DNA of 64,000 nt, taken from M55B112 sp964539395. GTDB lineage: Bacteria > Bacteroidota > Bacteroidia > Bacteroidales > GCA-2748055. Each line of letters starts with the position of its first letter. Positions within the stretch are counted from its first letter, which is position 1. The translations under genes and the position numbers were made by a program. Below, piece by piece: positions 31,834-41,092 of this stretch. The notes beneath the pieces are model-generated. The model was not told where the DNA came from. It made no database searches and saw only the letters and a program-made list of their open reading frames with translations. The DNA is taken from the NCBI GenBank assembly GCA_964539395.1, contig CAZIIU010000003.1, positions 1 through 64,000 on the forward strand, written 5' to 3'.

Positions 31834-33255
31834 TTACATCTTCAACTTCTTGTCCAACTCATCGATCTGGATTCTGAATCGTTTGTCAGTTTCGATTAGA
31901 TTATTTATCGTTTTACACGCATGCAGTACTGTTGCATGATCCTTGCCTCCGATCTGTGAACCGATTGTAGCAAGACTGGATTTCGTATAATTCTTTGAAA
32001 AGAACATTGCAACCTGCCTGGCCTGAACTATCTCACGCTTCCTGGTTCTGCTCTGCAGCTGTTCAAGTCCGATGTTATAGAAACTGCATACAACTTTCTG
32101 AATGTAATCGATCGAGACCTCCCTGTTCGTGTTCTTAATGAGTTTGTCGATCATCTCCCTTGTAAGATCCAGGGTGATCTCCTTCTTGTTGAGTGTCGAC
32201 TGGGCAAGCAGTGAGATCAGAGCACCCTCCAGTTCCCTGATATTATCTGTTATGTGTGTTGCGATATATTCTAGCACCTCTTCGGGCATTTCTATACCAT
32301 CGTTATAAGTCTTTTTTACAAGAATGGCCATCCGGGTTTCGTAATCGGGAGCCTGAAGATCTGCCGACAACCCCCACTTGAACCTGCTGATTAATCTCTG
32401 TTCAAGTCCCTGTAATTCAACCGGGGGTTTGTCTGATGTAAGTATTAGCTGTTTACCCGACTGGTGGAGATGATTAAAAATATGAAAGAAGGTGTCCTGG
32501 GTTTTCTCCTTTCCGGCAAACTCATGAACATCATCAATGATCAGAAGATCAATCATCTGGTAAAAATGAAGAAAATCATTCTTGTTGTTGTTTCTGATCG
32601 CATCAACAAATTGTGTCTGAAACTTGTTGGCATTGACATACAATACCGTTTTGTCGGAGTACAGGTTTTTTACCTCTATTCCAATTGCCTGGGCAAGGTG
32701 GGTTTTTCCTAATCCGCTGTCGCCATATATGAGGAGAGGATTAAATGCGGTTCCCCCGGGGTTATTGGCTACGGCATATCCGGCGGAACGTGCCAGCCGG
32801 TTGCACTCACCCTCTACAAAATTTTCAAATGAGTTACCGGGATTAAGTCTCGGATCAATATCCAGTTTTTTGATCCCGGGTATAACAAAAGGGTTTTTTA
32901 TCGAGTTGTCAGGAGAATCAAGTGGGACTTTTACAGGCAGGTTTTTTACCTCTTTTGAACTTTTTGCCGGAAATTTAACCGTATATGGTTTATTGTTGTT
33001 GTAGGAATTGTTCTGCATAACAACATTATATTCCAGCTTTGCTCCATCCCCAAGTTCCTTGATCAATACCTTTCGCAACAGGTCAAGATACTGTTCTTCA
33101 AGGTACTCGTAAAAAAACGGACTCGGGACCTGAATGGTTAATACATCCTGGTCGAGTTTTAAGGGTATGATCGGCTCAAACCATGTTCTGAAACTGATGG
33201 AAGGAACATTATCCTTGATTACATTGAGGCAGTTGTTCCAAACACGTTCATGCAT
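31834..33255 (-). CDS. dnaA: Chromosomal replication initiator protein DnaA
   Basis: The 473-residue protein has all four domains: N-terminal interaction domain (WNNCLNVIKDNVPSISFRTWFEPI), linker (about 85-135), AAA+ domain with GDSGLGKTHL and LLIIDDVHEF, and a C-terminal DNA-binding helix-turn-helix with the signature GGKDHATVLHACKTI. It opens the replication origin. The 343-base AT-rich gap upstream is a possible origin, but I see no consensus DnaA boxes in it. Confidence 0.98.
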   Translation of the reverse strand: MHERVWNNCLNVIKDNVPSISFRTWFEPIIPLKLDQDVLTIQVPSPFFYEYLEEQYLDLLRKVLIKELGDGAKLEYNVVMQNNSYNNNKPYTVKFPAKSSKEVKNLPVKVPLDSPDNSIKNPFVIPGIKKLDIDPRLNPGNSFENFVEGECNRLARSAGYAVANNPGGTAFNPLLIYGDSGLGKTHLAQAIGIEVKNLYSDKTVLYVNANKFQTQFVDAIRNNNKNDFLHFYQMIDLLIIDDVHEFAGKEKTQDTFFHIFNHLHQSGKQLILTSDKPPVELQGLEQRLISRFKWGLSADLQAPDYETRMAILVKKTYNDGIEMPEEVLEYIATHITDNIRELEGALISLLAQSTLNKKEITLDLTREMIDKLIKNTNREVSIDYIQKVVCSFYNIGLEQLQSRTRKREIVQARQVAMFFSKNYTKSSLATIGSQIGGKDHATVLHACKTINNLIETDKRFRIQIDELDKKLKM

Positions 33256-33598
33256 TAAACGCTCATTTTAATAATTCGAAATAAGGGTTAGATGTAGCAA
33301 GAACAAATATTGTGAAAAAATAGCAATAAAAAAAGGGCTGAAGGACTTGACTATTTGATTAAAAAGATATAAGCTTTAACCTCAATAGCTTATAATTCAA
33401 AAAAAAATGAAAAAAATATAAATAACTGATAATAAGTAATATACGACTTTCTTATCTTAAGAAATTGTTAATTAAATCTTTAGCCAACCTAATTCAATGT
33501 ATGGTTTAATTCAATTGAAATCAGGCCAGAATTTTTCGTCAAAGGAATCATTCGAATGGTCAAAAACAGATAGCCTCTTTTTTCGTTTTCAGTCAAAA
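33256..33598. other. AT-rich gap upstream of dnaA
   Basis: A very AT-rich 343-base stretch with A and T runs and no coding frame. I found no TTATCCACA-like DnaA boxes in a read of both strands, so an origin is possible but unsupported. Confidence 0.5.
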
Positions 33599-34519
33599 CT
33601 ATCTGCTGAAGAGCGAAAAACTGACATATTTTTTCGGATTTTTATTCAGATCAGTTACAAGTGAATCCAGATCAGCAATGAGTTGACTGAGCTGTTGATA
33701 CATGTTGTCCTCATTAATTAGTTTTCCAATGGATCCCTGTCCGTCATTAATCGATGCCATTATTTCCGCAAGATTATCAGTTACACTTCCCAGGTGAAGA
33801 ATCAGTGAATCCAGTTCAGCAGCTTTCAACTGCTCAGTCAGACTGTCCATGTTGCTGATCGTGTTTTGGATTGATCCGCTCTTTGCACTGATACTGTTAG
33901 TGAGCACCTCCAGGTTTTCAAACGACCTGGAAAGGTTACCGGATTCCGACAACTGATTATTCACAGATCCTGCAGCCTGATCAACGTGATTAAGAACGGA
34001 CCTGAGGGAGGGATCTTTGAGTAAAACTGTCAGGGCTTCTCCAGCTGAGTCCAGTGTCTCCAGAAGATCGCCTGCCTGGTTAAGTACAGGAGAAAACCGG
34101 TCGAGGAGTGATGCGATCATGTCGTTTTCAATCTGACTATTCAGTGTGTCTCCCGCTTCCATAAAACCGGCTTCTTCCGACTGGATAATCCTAATGGCCC
34201 TGGATCCCAACAGGTCTGCACTGTATATTTCTGCCAAACTGTTGGTTCTTATGGGATAGGCTTTATCAATTTCAAGATACACAGTAAACGGCACAGCTGC
34301 CTCAGTATTATAATCTATGTTATCAACTGTTCCTATCTTAAATCCATTCATCATCACATTGCCTGATGGCTCGAGTCCGTTAACGTTATGAAATAATGCG
34401 ATAAGGCTGTAATTACTACCTAAGACATTTTTGCCCTTCAAATAATTGATCCCCAATATAATAACTATCAGTGTAATGATTCCGGTAATGCCTATTTTTA
34501 TTTCACCTGAAATTTTCAT
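33599..34519 (-). CDS. MlaD / MCE domain protein
   Basis: The 306-residue protein has one N-terminal membrane helix (about 9-25), then the MCE domain (SLIALFHNVNGLEPSGNVMMNGFKIGTVDNI, about 42-72), and a long helical tail (about 140-290) that probably forms a periplasmic tube or needle. MCE proteins carry lipids between the inner and outer membranes. It follows the amidase gene and faces the LptD gene across the divergent promoter, an envelope-building cluster. Confidence 0.92.
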   Translation of the reverse strand: MKISGEIKIGITGIITLIVIILGINYLKGKNVLGSNYSLIALFHNVNGLEPSGNVMMNGFKIGTVDNIDYNTEAAVPFTVYLEIDKAYPIRTNSLAEIYSADLLGSRAIRIIQSEEAGFMEAGDTLNSQIENDMIASLLDRFSPVLNQAGDLLETLDSAGEALTVLLKDPSLRSVLNHVDQAAGSVNNQLSESGNLSRSFENLEVLTNSISAKSGSIQNTISNMDSLTEQLKAAELDSLILHLGSVTDNLAEIMASINDGQGSIGKLINEDNMYQQLSQLIADLDSLVTDLNKNPKKYVSFSLFSR

Positions 34520-34587
34520 GTTTCCTCCGATTATAATTCGCTTACAACTACACCAACCCCCTGAAAGAGCAGTGAGATATTTTTATT

Positions 34588-35769
34588 TTACCGGTTGATC
34601 TCCACGATGGCCTCATTCAATGGTACCAGTTCGTTGTTCCTGACCGCAATAACAAAAGCCCCTGGAAAGTCCTCTTTAACACTGCTGCACTTATTCAGCG
34701 CTTCATGGTAGGAAAGATTTTTTCCGACAGCATATTTGTACCATTTACCATGCTGGATAACTGTGACATGCTTGTATCCCTTAAAGGCTGAAGGCTCCGG
34801 ATCAATTCTGTTCCTCGATGAGGCAACCTGCACCATAAAAATGATTTCATCCTGTGCAATTTGTTTTTCGTCGGCTTCGGTCCTGGCGAAAAACTCCTGT
34901 TCCGCATTCAGTGTTTCATTTGCGTATACAGGATCAGATGTAAATTTACTGTTTTCCTCAATCCTTATTTTATACTGTCTGAATGCACGAAAGATCGCAG
35001 AGGCAATGAGGTCCTGCCCATAGTCAGACATCAGAAACTTCTCCTCTTCAGGATTGGAGATAAAACCGGTTTCGATCAATACCCCCGGCATGGCAGTCTG
35101 GGCCAGGACCAAAAACCCATTCTGCTCAACTCCGCGATCCTGTCGCTTACTTCTCTCCCGAAACTGATCCTGAACATACGATGCAAATTCGATACTCTGT
35201 TTAAGATAAGTGTTTTGCATGACGGAAAAAATAATATACGATTCCAATGAAGAGGGATTGAAACCCTGGTACCTGGTCTCGTGGTCATCCTCAAGCAATA
35301 TCACGGAGTTCTCACGAACTGCAACATCAAAATTCTCCCCAACCTTGCGCAATCCAAGAACATGTGAAGAGGTGCCCAGTGGTCTCGGGTTTGTATTTGC
35401 ATTTACATGGATGGAAATAAACAGGTCGGCCTCAGCCTGGTTGGCAATCCTGGCTCGCTCATGCAGTTCAACAAAAACATCTGTAGTCCTGGTGTAGAGC
35501 ACCCTGACATCGTCAATATTCTCCTCGATCAGGGCTCCCAGCTTCAAGGTAACATTCAATGCTATATCCTTCTCCTTTGCTTTTCTTCCAAGAGCTCCCG
35601 GATCCCTGCCACCATGACCGGCATCAATAACAACCGTTTTAAGGCTGTTTTTTGTATCACCTTCCAACTGAGCATCTACCGGGGTAAGAATGAAATAGCA
35701 AATTACAGATATAAGAAATATCCGCCCTGGTCGTTTATCATGTATTGGCAATATATTTGCAGCAACCAT
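34588..35769 (-). CDS. N-acetylmuramoyl-L-alanine amidase (Amidase_3)
   Basis: ATG 35769 gives 393 residues with a signal-like N-terminus ending near VDAQ; a GTG at 35799 would run into the divergent -7 element at 35787. The amidase core has VVIDAGHGGRDPGA (zinc His), the LYTRTTDVFVEL strand, LFISIHVNAN (second His) and the GVLIETGFISNPEE glutamate near 250. The C-terminal 80 residues (FMVQVASSRNRI) resemble an SPOR-like peptidoglycan-binding domain. It trims peptide side chains at septa. Confidence 0.93.
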   Translation of the reverse strand: MVAANILPIHDKRPGRIFLISVICYFILTPVDAQLEGDTKNSLKTVVIDAGHGGRDPGALGRKAKEKDIALNVTLKLGALIEENIDDVRVLYTRTTDVFVELHERARIANQAEADLFISIHVNANTNPRPLGTSSHVLGLRKVGENFDVAVRENSVILLEDDHETRYQGFNPSSLESYIIFSVMQNTYLKQSIEFASYVQDQFRERSKRQDRGVEQNGFLVLAQTAMPGVLIETGFISNPEEEKFLMSDYGQDLIASAIFRAFRQYKIRIEENSKFTSDPVYANETLNAEQEFFARTEADEKQIAQDEIIFMVQVASSRNRIDPEPSAFKGYKHVTVIQHGKWYKYAVGKNLSYHEALNKCSSVKEDFPGAFVIAVRNNELVPLNEAIVEINR

Positions 35770-35786
35770 TATTAGAGGATTTTCAT

Positions 35787-35820
35787 TAGATTTGCACACC
35801 TTGGTACAGGCACAAAATTA
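35787..35820. promoter_or_regulatory. Divergent promoter pair between amidase and lptD
   Basis: TAGATTTG at 35787-35794 reads toward lptD. TAATTTTG on the minus strand at 35820-35813 reads toward the amidase gene. Both fit TAnnTTTG. Confidence 0.5.
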
Positions 35821-35834
35821 ATAGATATTTTGCT

Positions 35835-38684
35835 TTGCGGAACAGAGCTTCAAAGATAGTTATCAATATAGTTTTAACTCTCCTTTCAGGTGCATTATTG
35901 TACGGTCAGGTACCTGATACTGTTTTGTTTCCGGCTGATCCCGGCCTGTTAGCTCCCGAGCAACCCGAACAGCAATCGGGAAACGAGTTGCCTCATTCAC
36001 CGGGCCTGCCGGTATACCCCGACTCCCTCGATCCAGAAATTGATTCTTTGTTTTATCGTGATAGTCTGTTTTCAAACAACGATTCCCTGCTACTGCAAGC
36101 AGATTCATTGATGTTCCAGCCGGATACTACTGCAGTTGATACGATCCGGAGAACTGTACTGGAGAGCGCAATAACTGATCAGGTCAACTATGATGCCTCA
36201 GACTCACTGATTATTTCAATGGATGGAGGAATCGTTGAAATGTATAACCAGGCGGTCGTTACATATGGGGATATTAAACTGGAGGCGGGATACATAAAAT
36301 ACGAAATGCAGAAATCTGAAGTCACAGCCTTCGGGATACCCGACTCAACGGGCGAAATTGCTCAACATCCTGTTTTTTCGGAAGGATCTGACAGCTATGA
36401 AGCGAAACGTATCAGATACAATTTTAAAACCCAGCGCGGTTTTATTGAGGAGGTGATTACCGAGCAGGAGGGTGGCTACCTGCACTCTTCCGAAACCAAA
36501 AAACATAAAGGCGGTCATATCCACATGAAGGATGGTAAGTATACCACCTGTGATGCTGAACATCCACACTTCTACGTGGCGATCACCAAGGGAATCTCCA
36601 TGCCGGGAAACAAAATTGTAGCAGGCCCTGCTTACCTGGTGGTGGAGGACGTGCCACTTCCGATCGGTTTGCCGTTTGGCTTCTTTCCTAACTCCAGGGA
36701 GGAGACCTCCGGGATACTGATACCCCAATATGGTGAGGAGGAGCGCAGGGGATTCTACCTGAGAGATGGAGGCTATTACTTTGCCTTGAACGATTATATG
36801 GATCTGCGTTTAACGGGGGATATCTATTCGAACGGAACGTGGGGAGTCAGGGCCGGAAGCAACTATCGCTGGAGGTACAGGTTCAATGGGGGCGTCAACA
36901 TCCAGTTCTTTAACAATATTAGCGGATATAAAAACGTAGAGGGACTTTACAGCAAATCCACCGACTATTCCATTAACTGGAGTCACTCACAAGCCCGGGA
37001 GGCAAATCCGAACAGTAATTTCCGTGCATCCGTAAACCTCTCCAGCTCCTCGTACGATAAAATGCACACCCGGAACATTAATAATGTGGTTACCAATACT
37101 AAGCAATCCAGTATCTCCTATACAAAAAACTGGCCCAACAGTCCGTTTAACCTGAGCGCTTCACTGAACCATTCCCAGAACAGCAATACCGGTGCGGTAA
37201 ACATGACACTGCCTAAAATATCATTGAATATGGGGCGCATTACACCTTTTAAAAGAAAAAAGAGAGTTGGGCCGAAAAAATGGTATGAAGATGTACAGCT
37301 GAGTTATAGCAGCCTGATGGAAAACAGGGTGAGGACGGTTGATACGGTATTGTTTACAAATCAGGTATGGAATGATTTGGATGCCGGCTTCAGGCATGAG
37401 GTGCCTCTAAGTCTGAATATAAAGCCCTTCAACAGAATTGCTGCGCTGCAGAGCTTTACCATAACCCCTAATGTGAGTTATTCCGGAAGAATTTATACGG
37501 AGCAGAAGGAGAAGTTCATTACCGGATATAGCGAAACGGAGGTGAACGGAGAAACGGTTTTTACGCCTGAAATACTGGATACAACATACAACCGGCTCAG
37601 CTATGCCCATGCTTACCTTCTCCGGATCAGCGCAGGACTTTCACCGAAAATATATGGCATGTTCCTCTTCTCCGGTGGGGGCAGGCTTGAGGCCATCAGG
37701 CATGTGATGACCCCTTCTGCAAATTTTTCCTACGTACCGGATTTGTCTGGGATACAGCCCGACTATTACAGGGATCTGTATGATTCAGTTAACAATACAC
37801 TGCTAAATACCTATTCGATCTACGAAGATCAGATTTACGGAACTCCTACCTTTAATGGTGCTTCCGGCTCGGCCAGTTTCTCGCTGCGAAACAACATCGA
37901 AGCCAAGATACGTTCCAGAAATGATTCTATTGATGAGATGCAGAAGGTAAAGCTGCTCGACAATCTTAATTTTTCAACGAGCTACAATTTCTTTAACCGG
38001 GACAGCCTTTCCCCATCCTGGTCCCCCATAAACATGAACGGTAATACGCGGTTGTTTAACAATAAACTATCAGTTTCCTTTCGGGGGGTTCTGGATCCAT
38101 TCGGATACAATGATATCAGGTCGCGAACGAAGGAAACTGTTTTCTCACAATCAGGCCGGCTGGCCCGCCTTACCAATGCCAGCATCTCCATGGGAACCTC
38201 TTTCAGCTCGAAAGGTTCTGGTAAGTCAGATGATGCCCCGGAGGAGGATCCGCTACTCAATACCGCTTTTGACAATACAGGTGTTGTGGACCCATCGGTA
38301 ACTTCCGGGTACCAGACAGGAATTAATGACTACTATGGTGATTATGTCGATTTTGAAGTGCCCTGGTCGATTAAAATTGACTACTCATTCAGCTATAGTA
38401 AACCCAGGGAGGAGGTGTCGATCGTGCAGACTGTCAGAATATCAGGGGATCTGAGCCTTACTCCTAAATGGAAGATCGGGTTTAATTCAGGGTATGACAT
38501 ATTCAACGGGCAGTTTACTACATCAAATCTAAGTCTCTACCGCGATCTGCACTGCTGGGAAATGCGTATCTCTGTGGTGCCCTTCGGGAACTATAAATCT
38601 TACAACTTCCAGATCAACGCCAAATCGTCGATTCTTTCAGACCTTAAGTATAACAAACGAAAAAGTTGGCAGGATAATTTTTAG
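35835..38684 (+). CDS. lptD: LptD-like LPS assembly outer membrane protein
   Basis: The 949-residue product starts at TTG 35835, since no ATG lies between the upstream stop at 35787 and the signal peptide (about 1-24, ending LLYGQ). Residues about 80-220 are an OstA/LptA-like domain (VEMYNQAVVTYGDIKLEAGYIKYE), with GFFPNSREETSGILIPQYGEEERRGFYLRDGGYYFALN characteristic of LptD. The rest is a beta barrel rich in alternating residues. The C-terminus reads like a barrel strand (SILSDLKYNKRKSWQDNF). It inserts lipopolysaccharide in the outer leaflet. Confidence 0.92.
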   Translation: MRNRASKIVINIVLTLLSGALLYGQVPDTVLFPADPGLLAPEQPEQQSGNELPHSPGLPVYPDSLDPEIDSLFYRDSLFSNNDSLLLQADSLMFQPDTTAVDTIRRTVLESAITDQVNYDASDSLIISMDGGIVEMYNQAVVTYGDIKLEAGYIKYEMQKSEVTAFGIPDSTGEIAQHPVFSEGSDSYEAKRIRYNFKTQRGFIEEVITEQEGGYLHSSETKKHKGGHIHMKDGKYTTCDAEHPHFYVAITKGISMPGNKIVAGPAYLVVEDVPLPIGLPFGFFPNSREETSGILIPQYGEEERRGFYLRDGGYYFALNDYMDLRLTGDIYSNGTWGVRAGSNYRWRYRFNGGVNIQFFNNISGYKNVEGLYSKSTDYSINWSHSQAREANPNSNFRASVNLSSSSYDKMHTRNINNVVTNTKQSSISYTKNWPNSPFNLSASLNHSQNSNTGAVNMTLPKISLNMGRITPFKRKKRVGPKKWYEDVQLSYSSLMENRVRTVDTVLFTNQVWNDLDAGFRHEVPLSLNIKPFNRIAALQSFTITPNVSYSGRIYTEQKEKFITGYSETEVNGETVFTPEILDTTYNRLSYAHAYLLRISAGLSPKIYGMFLFSGGGRLEAIRHVMTPSANFSYVPDLSGIQPDYYRDLYDSVNNTLLNTYSIYEDQIYGTPTFNGASGSASFSLRNNIEAKIRSRNDSIDEMQKVKLLDNLNFSTSYNFFNRDSLSPSWSPINMNGNTRLFNNKLSVSFRGVLDPFGYNDIRSRTKETVFSQSGRLARLTNASISMGTSFSSKGSGKSDDAPEEDPLLNTAFDNTGVVDPSVTSGYQTGINDYYGDYVDFEVPWSIKIDYSFSYSKPREEVSIVQTVRISGDLSLTPKWKIGFNSGYDIFNGQFTTSNLSLYRDLHCWEMRISVVPFGNYKSYNFQINAKSSILSDLKYNKRKSWQDNF

Positions 38685-38719
38685 AGATGTAACTTTGGAG
38701 AGAATAAACAAATTGTACA

Positions 38720-39097
38720 ATGAAGAAAATCATCCAATCTAAACATGCACCGGAAGCAGTTGGGCCTTATTCACAAGCTGTTGAGGCCAATGGGATGTTA
38801 TTCATTTCGGGCCAAATTCCCATCGATCCGGAAACGGGAAAAATTGTAAAAGGGGGTATCAGGGAGCAAACCCACCAGGTGATGAAAAGTATTTGTGCGC
38901 TTTTAAATGAATCGGGTTATACCTTGTCTCAAGTCGTAAAATCAACCTGCCTGCTGTCTGACATGGCAAATTTCAAAGCGATGAACGAAGTGTATGCTTC
39001 GTATTATACAGTCAACCCTCCTGCGCGGGCAGCTTTTGCAGTAAAGGAGCTTCCACTGGGTGTGCTTATAGAAATAGAAACGATTGCAGTAAAGTAA
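38720..39097 (+). CDS. RidA family reactive-intermediate deaminase
   Basis: The 125-residue protein has the RidA pattern KHAPEAVGPYSQAVEANGMLFISGQIPIDP with the active-site Arg in NPPARAAFAVKELPLGVLIEIETIA. RidA hydrolyses reactive enamine/imine intermediates from PLP enzymes. It follows lptD by 35 bases and may share its transcript. Confidence 0.95.
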   Translation: MKKIIQSKHAPEAVGPYSQAVEANGMLFISGQIPIDPETGKIVKGGIREQTHQVMKSICALLNESGYTLSQVVKSTCLLSDMANFKAMNEVYASYYTVNPPARAAFAVKELPLGVLIEIETIAVK

Positions 39098-39171
39098 AAG
39101 TACAAGGCTGCGTCTAATTCAAAAAACAACTGAAACCTTTCCGTTTAGCTGGAGAGTGGGGTATAAAAAAA

Positions 39172-39199
39172 TGGTGGGAAATCATTTGATTCCCCACCA
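39172..39199 (-). terminator. Terminator of the rpsF-rpsR-rplI operon
   Basis: On the minus strand TGGTGGGGAAT and ATTTCCCACCA pair around CAAATG and are followed by seven T; the stem lies just past the rplI stop. Confidence 0.85.
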
Positions 39200-39213
39200 C
39201 TTTGTCAGATTGT

Positions 39214-39660
39214 TTATTCTGATATGATCTCAAACGGTACCTCCACCTCAACTTCCCGGTGAAGTTTAACATTGGCAGTGTATTTACCAACTTCCTTAAT
39301 CAGTTCCTCCTTGATTGAAATATTTTTCCGGTCAATCTCAAATCCCTGCTTTGCAAGTTCCTCAGCAATCTGGATGGTGTTGACCGAGCCAAAAATCTTG
39401 CCTTTGGTGCTTGTTTTGGCACCTATAGTAATTGAAACCTCTTTCAGCTTTTCTGCAATCTTTGCAGCAGCCTCTTTCAATTGAGCCTCCTTGTGGGCCC
39501 GTTGACGCAGATTCTCTTCGTGAACTTTGCGGGCTGTTTTTGTGGCATTGATCGCAAAACCTTTTGGGATCAAATAATTCCTTGCATATCCGTCCTTAAC
39601 CGAAATGATATCATCCTTGTGACCCAAATTCGGCATATCTTGTTGTAAAATAATTTCCAT
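39214..39660 (-). CDS. rplI: 50S ribosomal protein L9
   Basis: The 148-residue protein begins MEIILQQDMPNLGHKDDIISVKDGYARNYLIPKG, the L9 signature that binds 23S rRNA, then the long connecting helix and the C-terminal domain ending YTANVKLHREVEVEVPFEI. Third gene of the S6-S18-L9 operon, 15 bases after rpsR. Confidence 0.98.
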   Translation of the reverse strand: MEIILQQDMPNLGHKDDIISVKDGYARNYLIPKGFAINATKTARKVHEENLRQRAHKEAQLKEAAAKIAEKLKEVSITIGAKTSTKGKIFGSVNTIQIAEELAKQGFEIDRKNISIKEELIKEVGKYTANVKLHREVEVEVPFEIISE

Positions 39661-39675
39661 GATCTCTCCTCCGGA

Positions 39676-39945
39676 TTATTTCATCATATCGGTTACATAT
39701 GGTAGCAAAGCAAGGTGACGGGCACGCTTAATTGCTACGGATACTTTTCTCTGGTACTTTAAAGAGGTGCCTGTGAGCCTGCGGGGAAGAATTTTTCCCT
39801 GCTCATTCAGGAATTTTTTTAAAAACTCAGGATCCTTATAATCAATGTATTTGATCCGGTTTTTACGAAAACGGCAATACTTTTTCTTTTTGATCTCTAC
39901 GGTTGGGGGTGTCAGATACCTGATTTCTGAATTTGCTTGTGCCAT
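39676..39945 (-). CDS. rpsR: 30S ribosomal protein S18
   Basis: The 89-residue protein has the S18 core KKYCRFRKNRIKYIDYKDPEFLKKFLNEQGKILPRRLTGT followed by KYQRKVSVAIKRARHLALLPYV. It pairs with S6 on the 30S platform. It starts 3 bases after rpsF. Confidence 0.98.
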   Translation of the reverse strand: MAQANSEIRYLTPPTVEIKKKKYCRFRKNRIKYIDYKDPEFLKKFLNEQGKILPRRLTGTSLKYQRKVSVAIKRARHLALLPYVTDMMK

Positions 39946-39948
39946 GAT

Positions 39949-40308
39949 CTATTCCTCCTTTGCTTTTTCGGTTTCTGCTGCTTTTCTTGCTCTCTTTTTC
40001 TCCGCATATGCTACTGCATGTTTATCCATCTTCATTGTAAGAAAACGAATGATCCTCTCGTCACGTCGAAACTCTGTTTCGAGTTTTCCGACAAAATCAC
40101 CTTCAACGCGAAATTCGATCATGTGGTAAAACCCGGTGGATTTCTTCTGGATGGGATAGGCCAGTTTTTTCAGGCCCCAGCTTTCCTCATGGACCACATC
40201 GCCCTTCGCGGACTCGATCAGGTCCCTGAATTTTTCAACCGTTTCCTTCATCTGGGTCTCAGACAAAACGGGAGTTGCAATGAAAACGGTTTCATACTGA
40301 TTTAACAT
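39949..40308 (-). CDS. rpsF: 30S ribosomal protein S6
   Basis: The 119-residue protein starts MLNQYETVFIATPVLSETQMKETVEKFRDLI and has GLKKLAYPIQKKSTGFYHMIEFRVEGDFV, the S6 fold, and a charged tail. First gene of the operon. TACATTTG on the minus strand (40351-40344) is a likely -7 element. Confidence 0.98.
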   Translation of the reverse strand: MLNQYETVFIATPVLSETQMKETVEKFRDLIESAKGDVVHEESWGLKKLAYPIQKKSTGFYHMIEFRVEGDFVGKLETEFRRDERIIRFLTMKMDKHAVAYAEKKRARKAAETEKAKEE

Positions 40309-40343
40309 AGTTTATTTGTTTTTTAATGGTTAAAAATCGACCG

Positions 40344-40351
40344 CAAATGTA
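40344..40351 (-). promoter_or_regulatory. TAnnTTTG -7 element of the rpsF operon
   Basis: TACATTTG reads toward rpsF, 36 bases before its ATG, leaving a short leader. Confidence 0.5.
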
Positions 40352-40478
40352 GGTACTTTTTTTTCAAAAAAAAAATGAAACCTTTGTCGATATTTAAGTA
40401 GTTCAGCACATTAATCATTGAACATCATACGAACTGATCAGATCGAATATGTTAAATGATTCACTAATCCAATTAATT

Positions 40479-40658
40479 ATGAACCAATCAAATCATTACA
40501 AAATGCATGAACTCAACACAGCTGAGTTGTGCAGCATTGAAGGCGGTATTTGGAGAACCCTGATGCAGGCCGGAATTACCCTGCTAATCAGCGAATGGGA
40601 TTCGACCAGGCAGGCTGCGGTTGATGCATGGTGCGGGGTTTACGATCCCCCAAAGTAA
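40479..40658 (+). CDS. Double-glycine leader peptide 1 (bacteriocin / RiPP-like precursor)
   Basis: ATG 40479 gives 59 residues; ATG 40449 would only lengthen the N-terminus. The first 23 residues (ending HELNTAELCSIEGG) have the L-x3-E-L-x2-I-x-GG pattern of leaders cut by PCAT-type C39 transporters. The 36-residue core starts IWRTLMQAGITLLI and ends with WDSTRQAAVDAWCGVYDPP, a hydrophobic helix then a Trp/Asp-rich tail. Two more tiny genes follow with the same spacing. No C39 ABC transporter lies in the window. Family assignment is by leader pattern only. Confidence 0.7.
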   Translation: MNQSNHYKMHELNTAELCSIEGGIWRTLMQAGITLLISEWDSTRQAAVDAWCGVYDPPK

Positions 40659-40699
40659 AATAATAAACTGTATATTGTAACACTTAATTCTTAAAAATT

Positions 40700-40879
40700 A
40701 TGAAAACCAACCAAAATCAATTACATCACCCTGAGATGAGTTATACTGAACTGATTTCAACTTCCGGCGGGGGGCAAGCAGACGATCTGGCTTATAATCT
40801 GACTTACGCTCTGCTAACAACAAATCCGGTGTTCTGGATGGCCAAATACAGTAAATGGGCAATTACAGCCGTATTCTGA
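40700..40879 (+). CDS. Double-glycine leader peptide 2
   Basis: A 59-codon gene starting ATG 40700. Its first 26 residues end in MSYTELISTSGGG, again an E-L-x2-x-x-GG leader. The core (about 34 residues, GQADDLAYNLTYALLTT, then NPVFWMAKYSK and a hydrophobic end) is amphipathic. The sequence before the ATG (TTCTTAAAAATT) resembles that before peptide 1. It may act together with peptide 1 as a two-peptide bacteriocin or signal. Confidence 0.65.
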   Translation: MKTNQNQLHHPEMSYTELISTSGGGQADDLAYNLTYALLTTNPVFWMAKYSKWAITAVF

Positions 40880-40916
40880 CAACCAGTAGATGCACGTTTA
40901 ACTAAACCAATACATA

Positions 40917-41066
40917 ATGAAAAAGCAGAAGGTTTTATTGATTGTCCTGTCCGTTCTTGCCGCAGGAGTACTCCTTGTTTTGATCCTTAACTGGGACGCT
41001 TCCAAAAAAGGAGCAAAAGATGCCTGGGAAGGAAAATACGAGCCTCCAGTGGAAAAAACCGAATAG
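40917..41066 (+). CDS. Small membrane peptide related to leader peptide 1 (possible immunity or accessory protein)
   Basis: A 49-codon gene from ATG 40917. An N-terminal helix (VLLIVLSVLAAGVLLVLIL) replaces the leader, and the tail WDASKKGAKDAWEGKYEPP matches the tail of peptide 1 at 10 of 19 positions (W, D, A, D, A, W, G, Y, P, P). Without a GG site it is probably not exported by the same route. A membrane mimic of the toxin core could serve as an immunity protein. This is inference. Confidence 0.65.
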   Translation: MKKQKVLLIVLSVLAAGVLLVLILNWDASKKGAKDAWEGKYEPPVEKTE

Positions 41067-41092
41067 GAAAAATACGTGGGTCTGATAAAATG

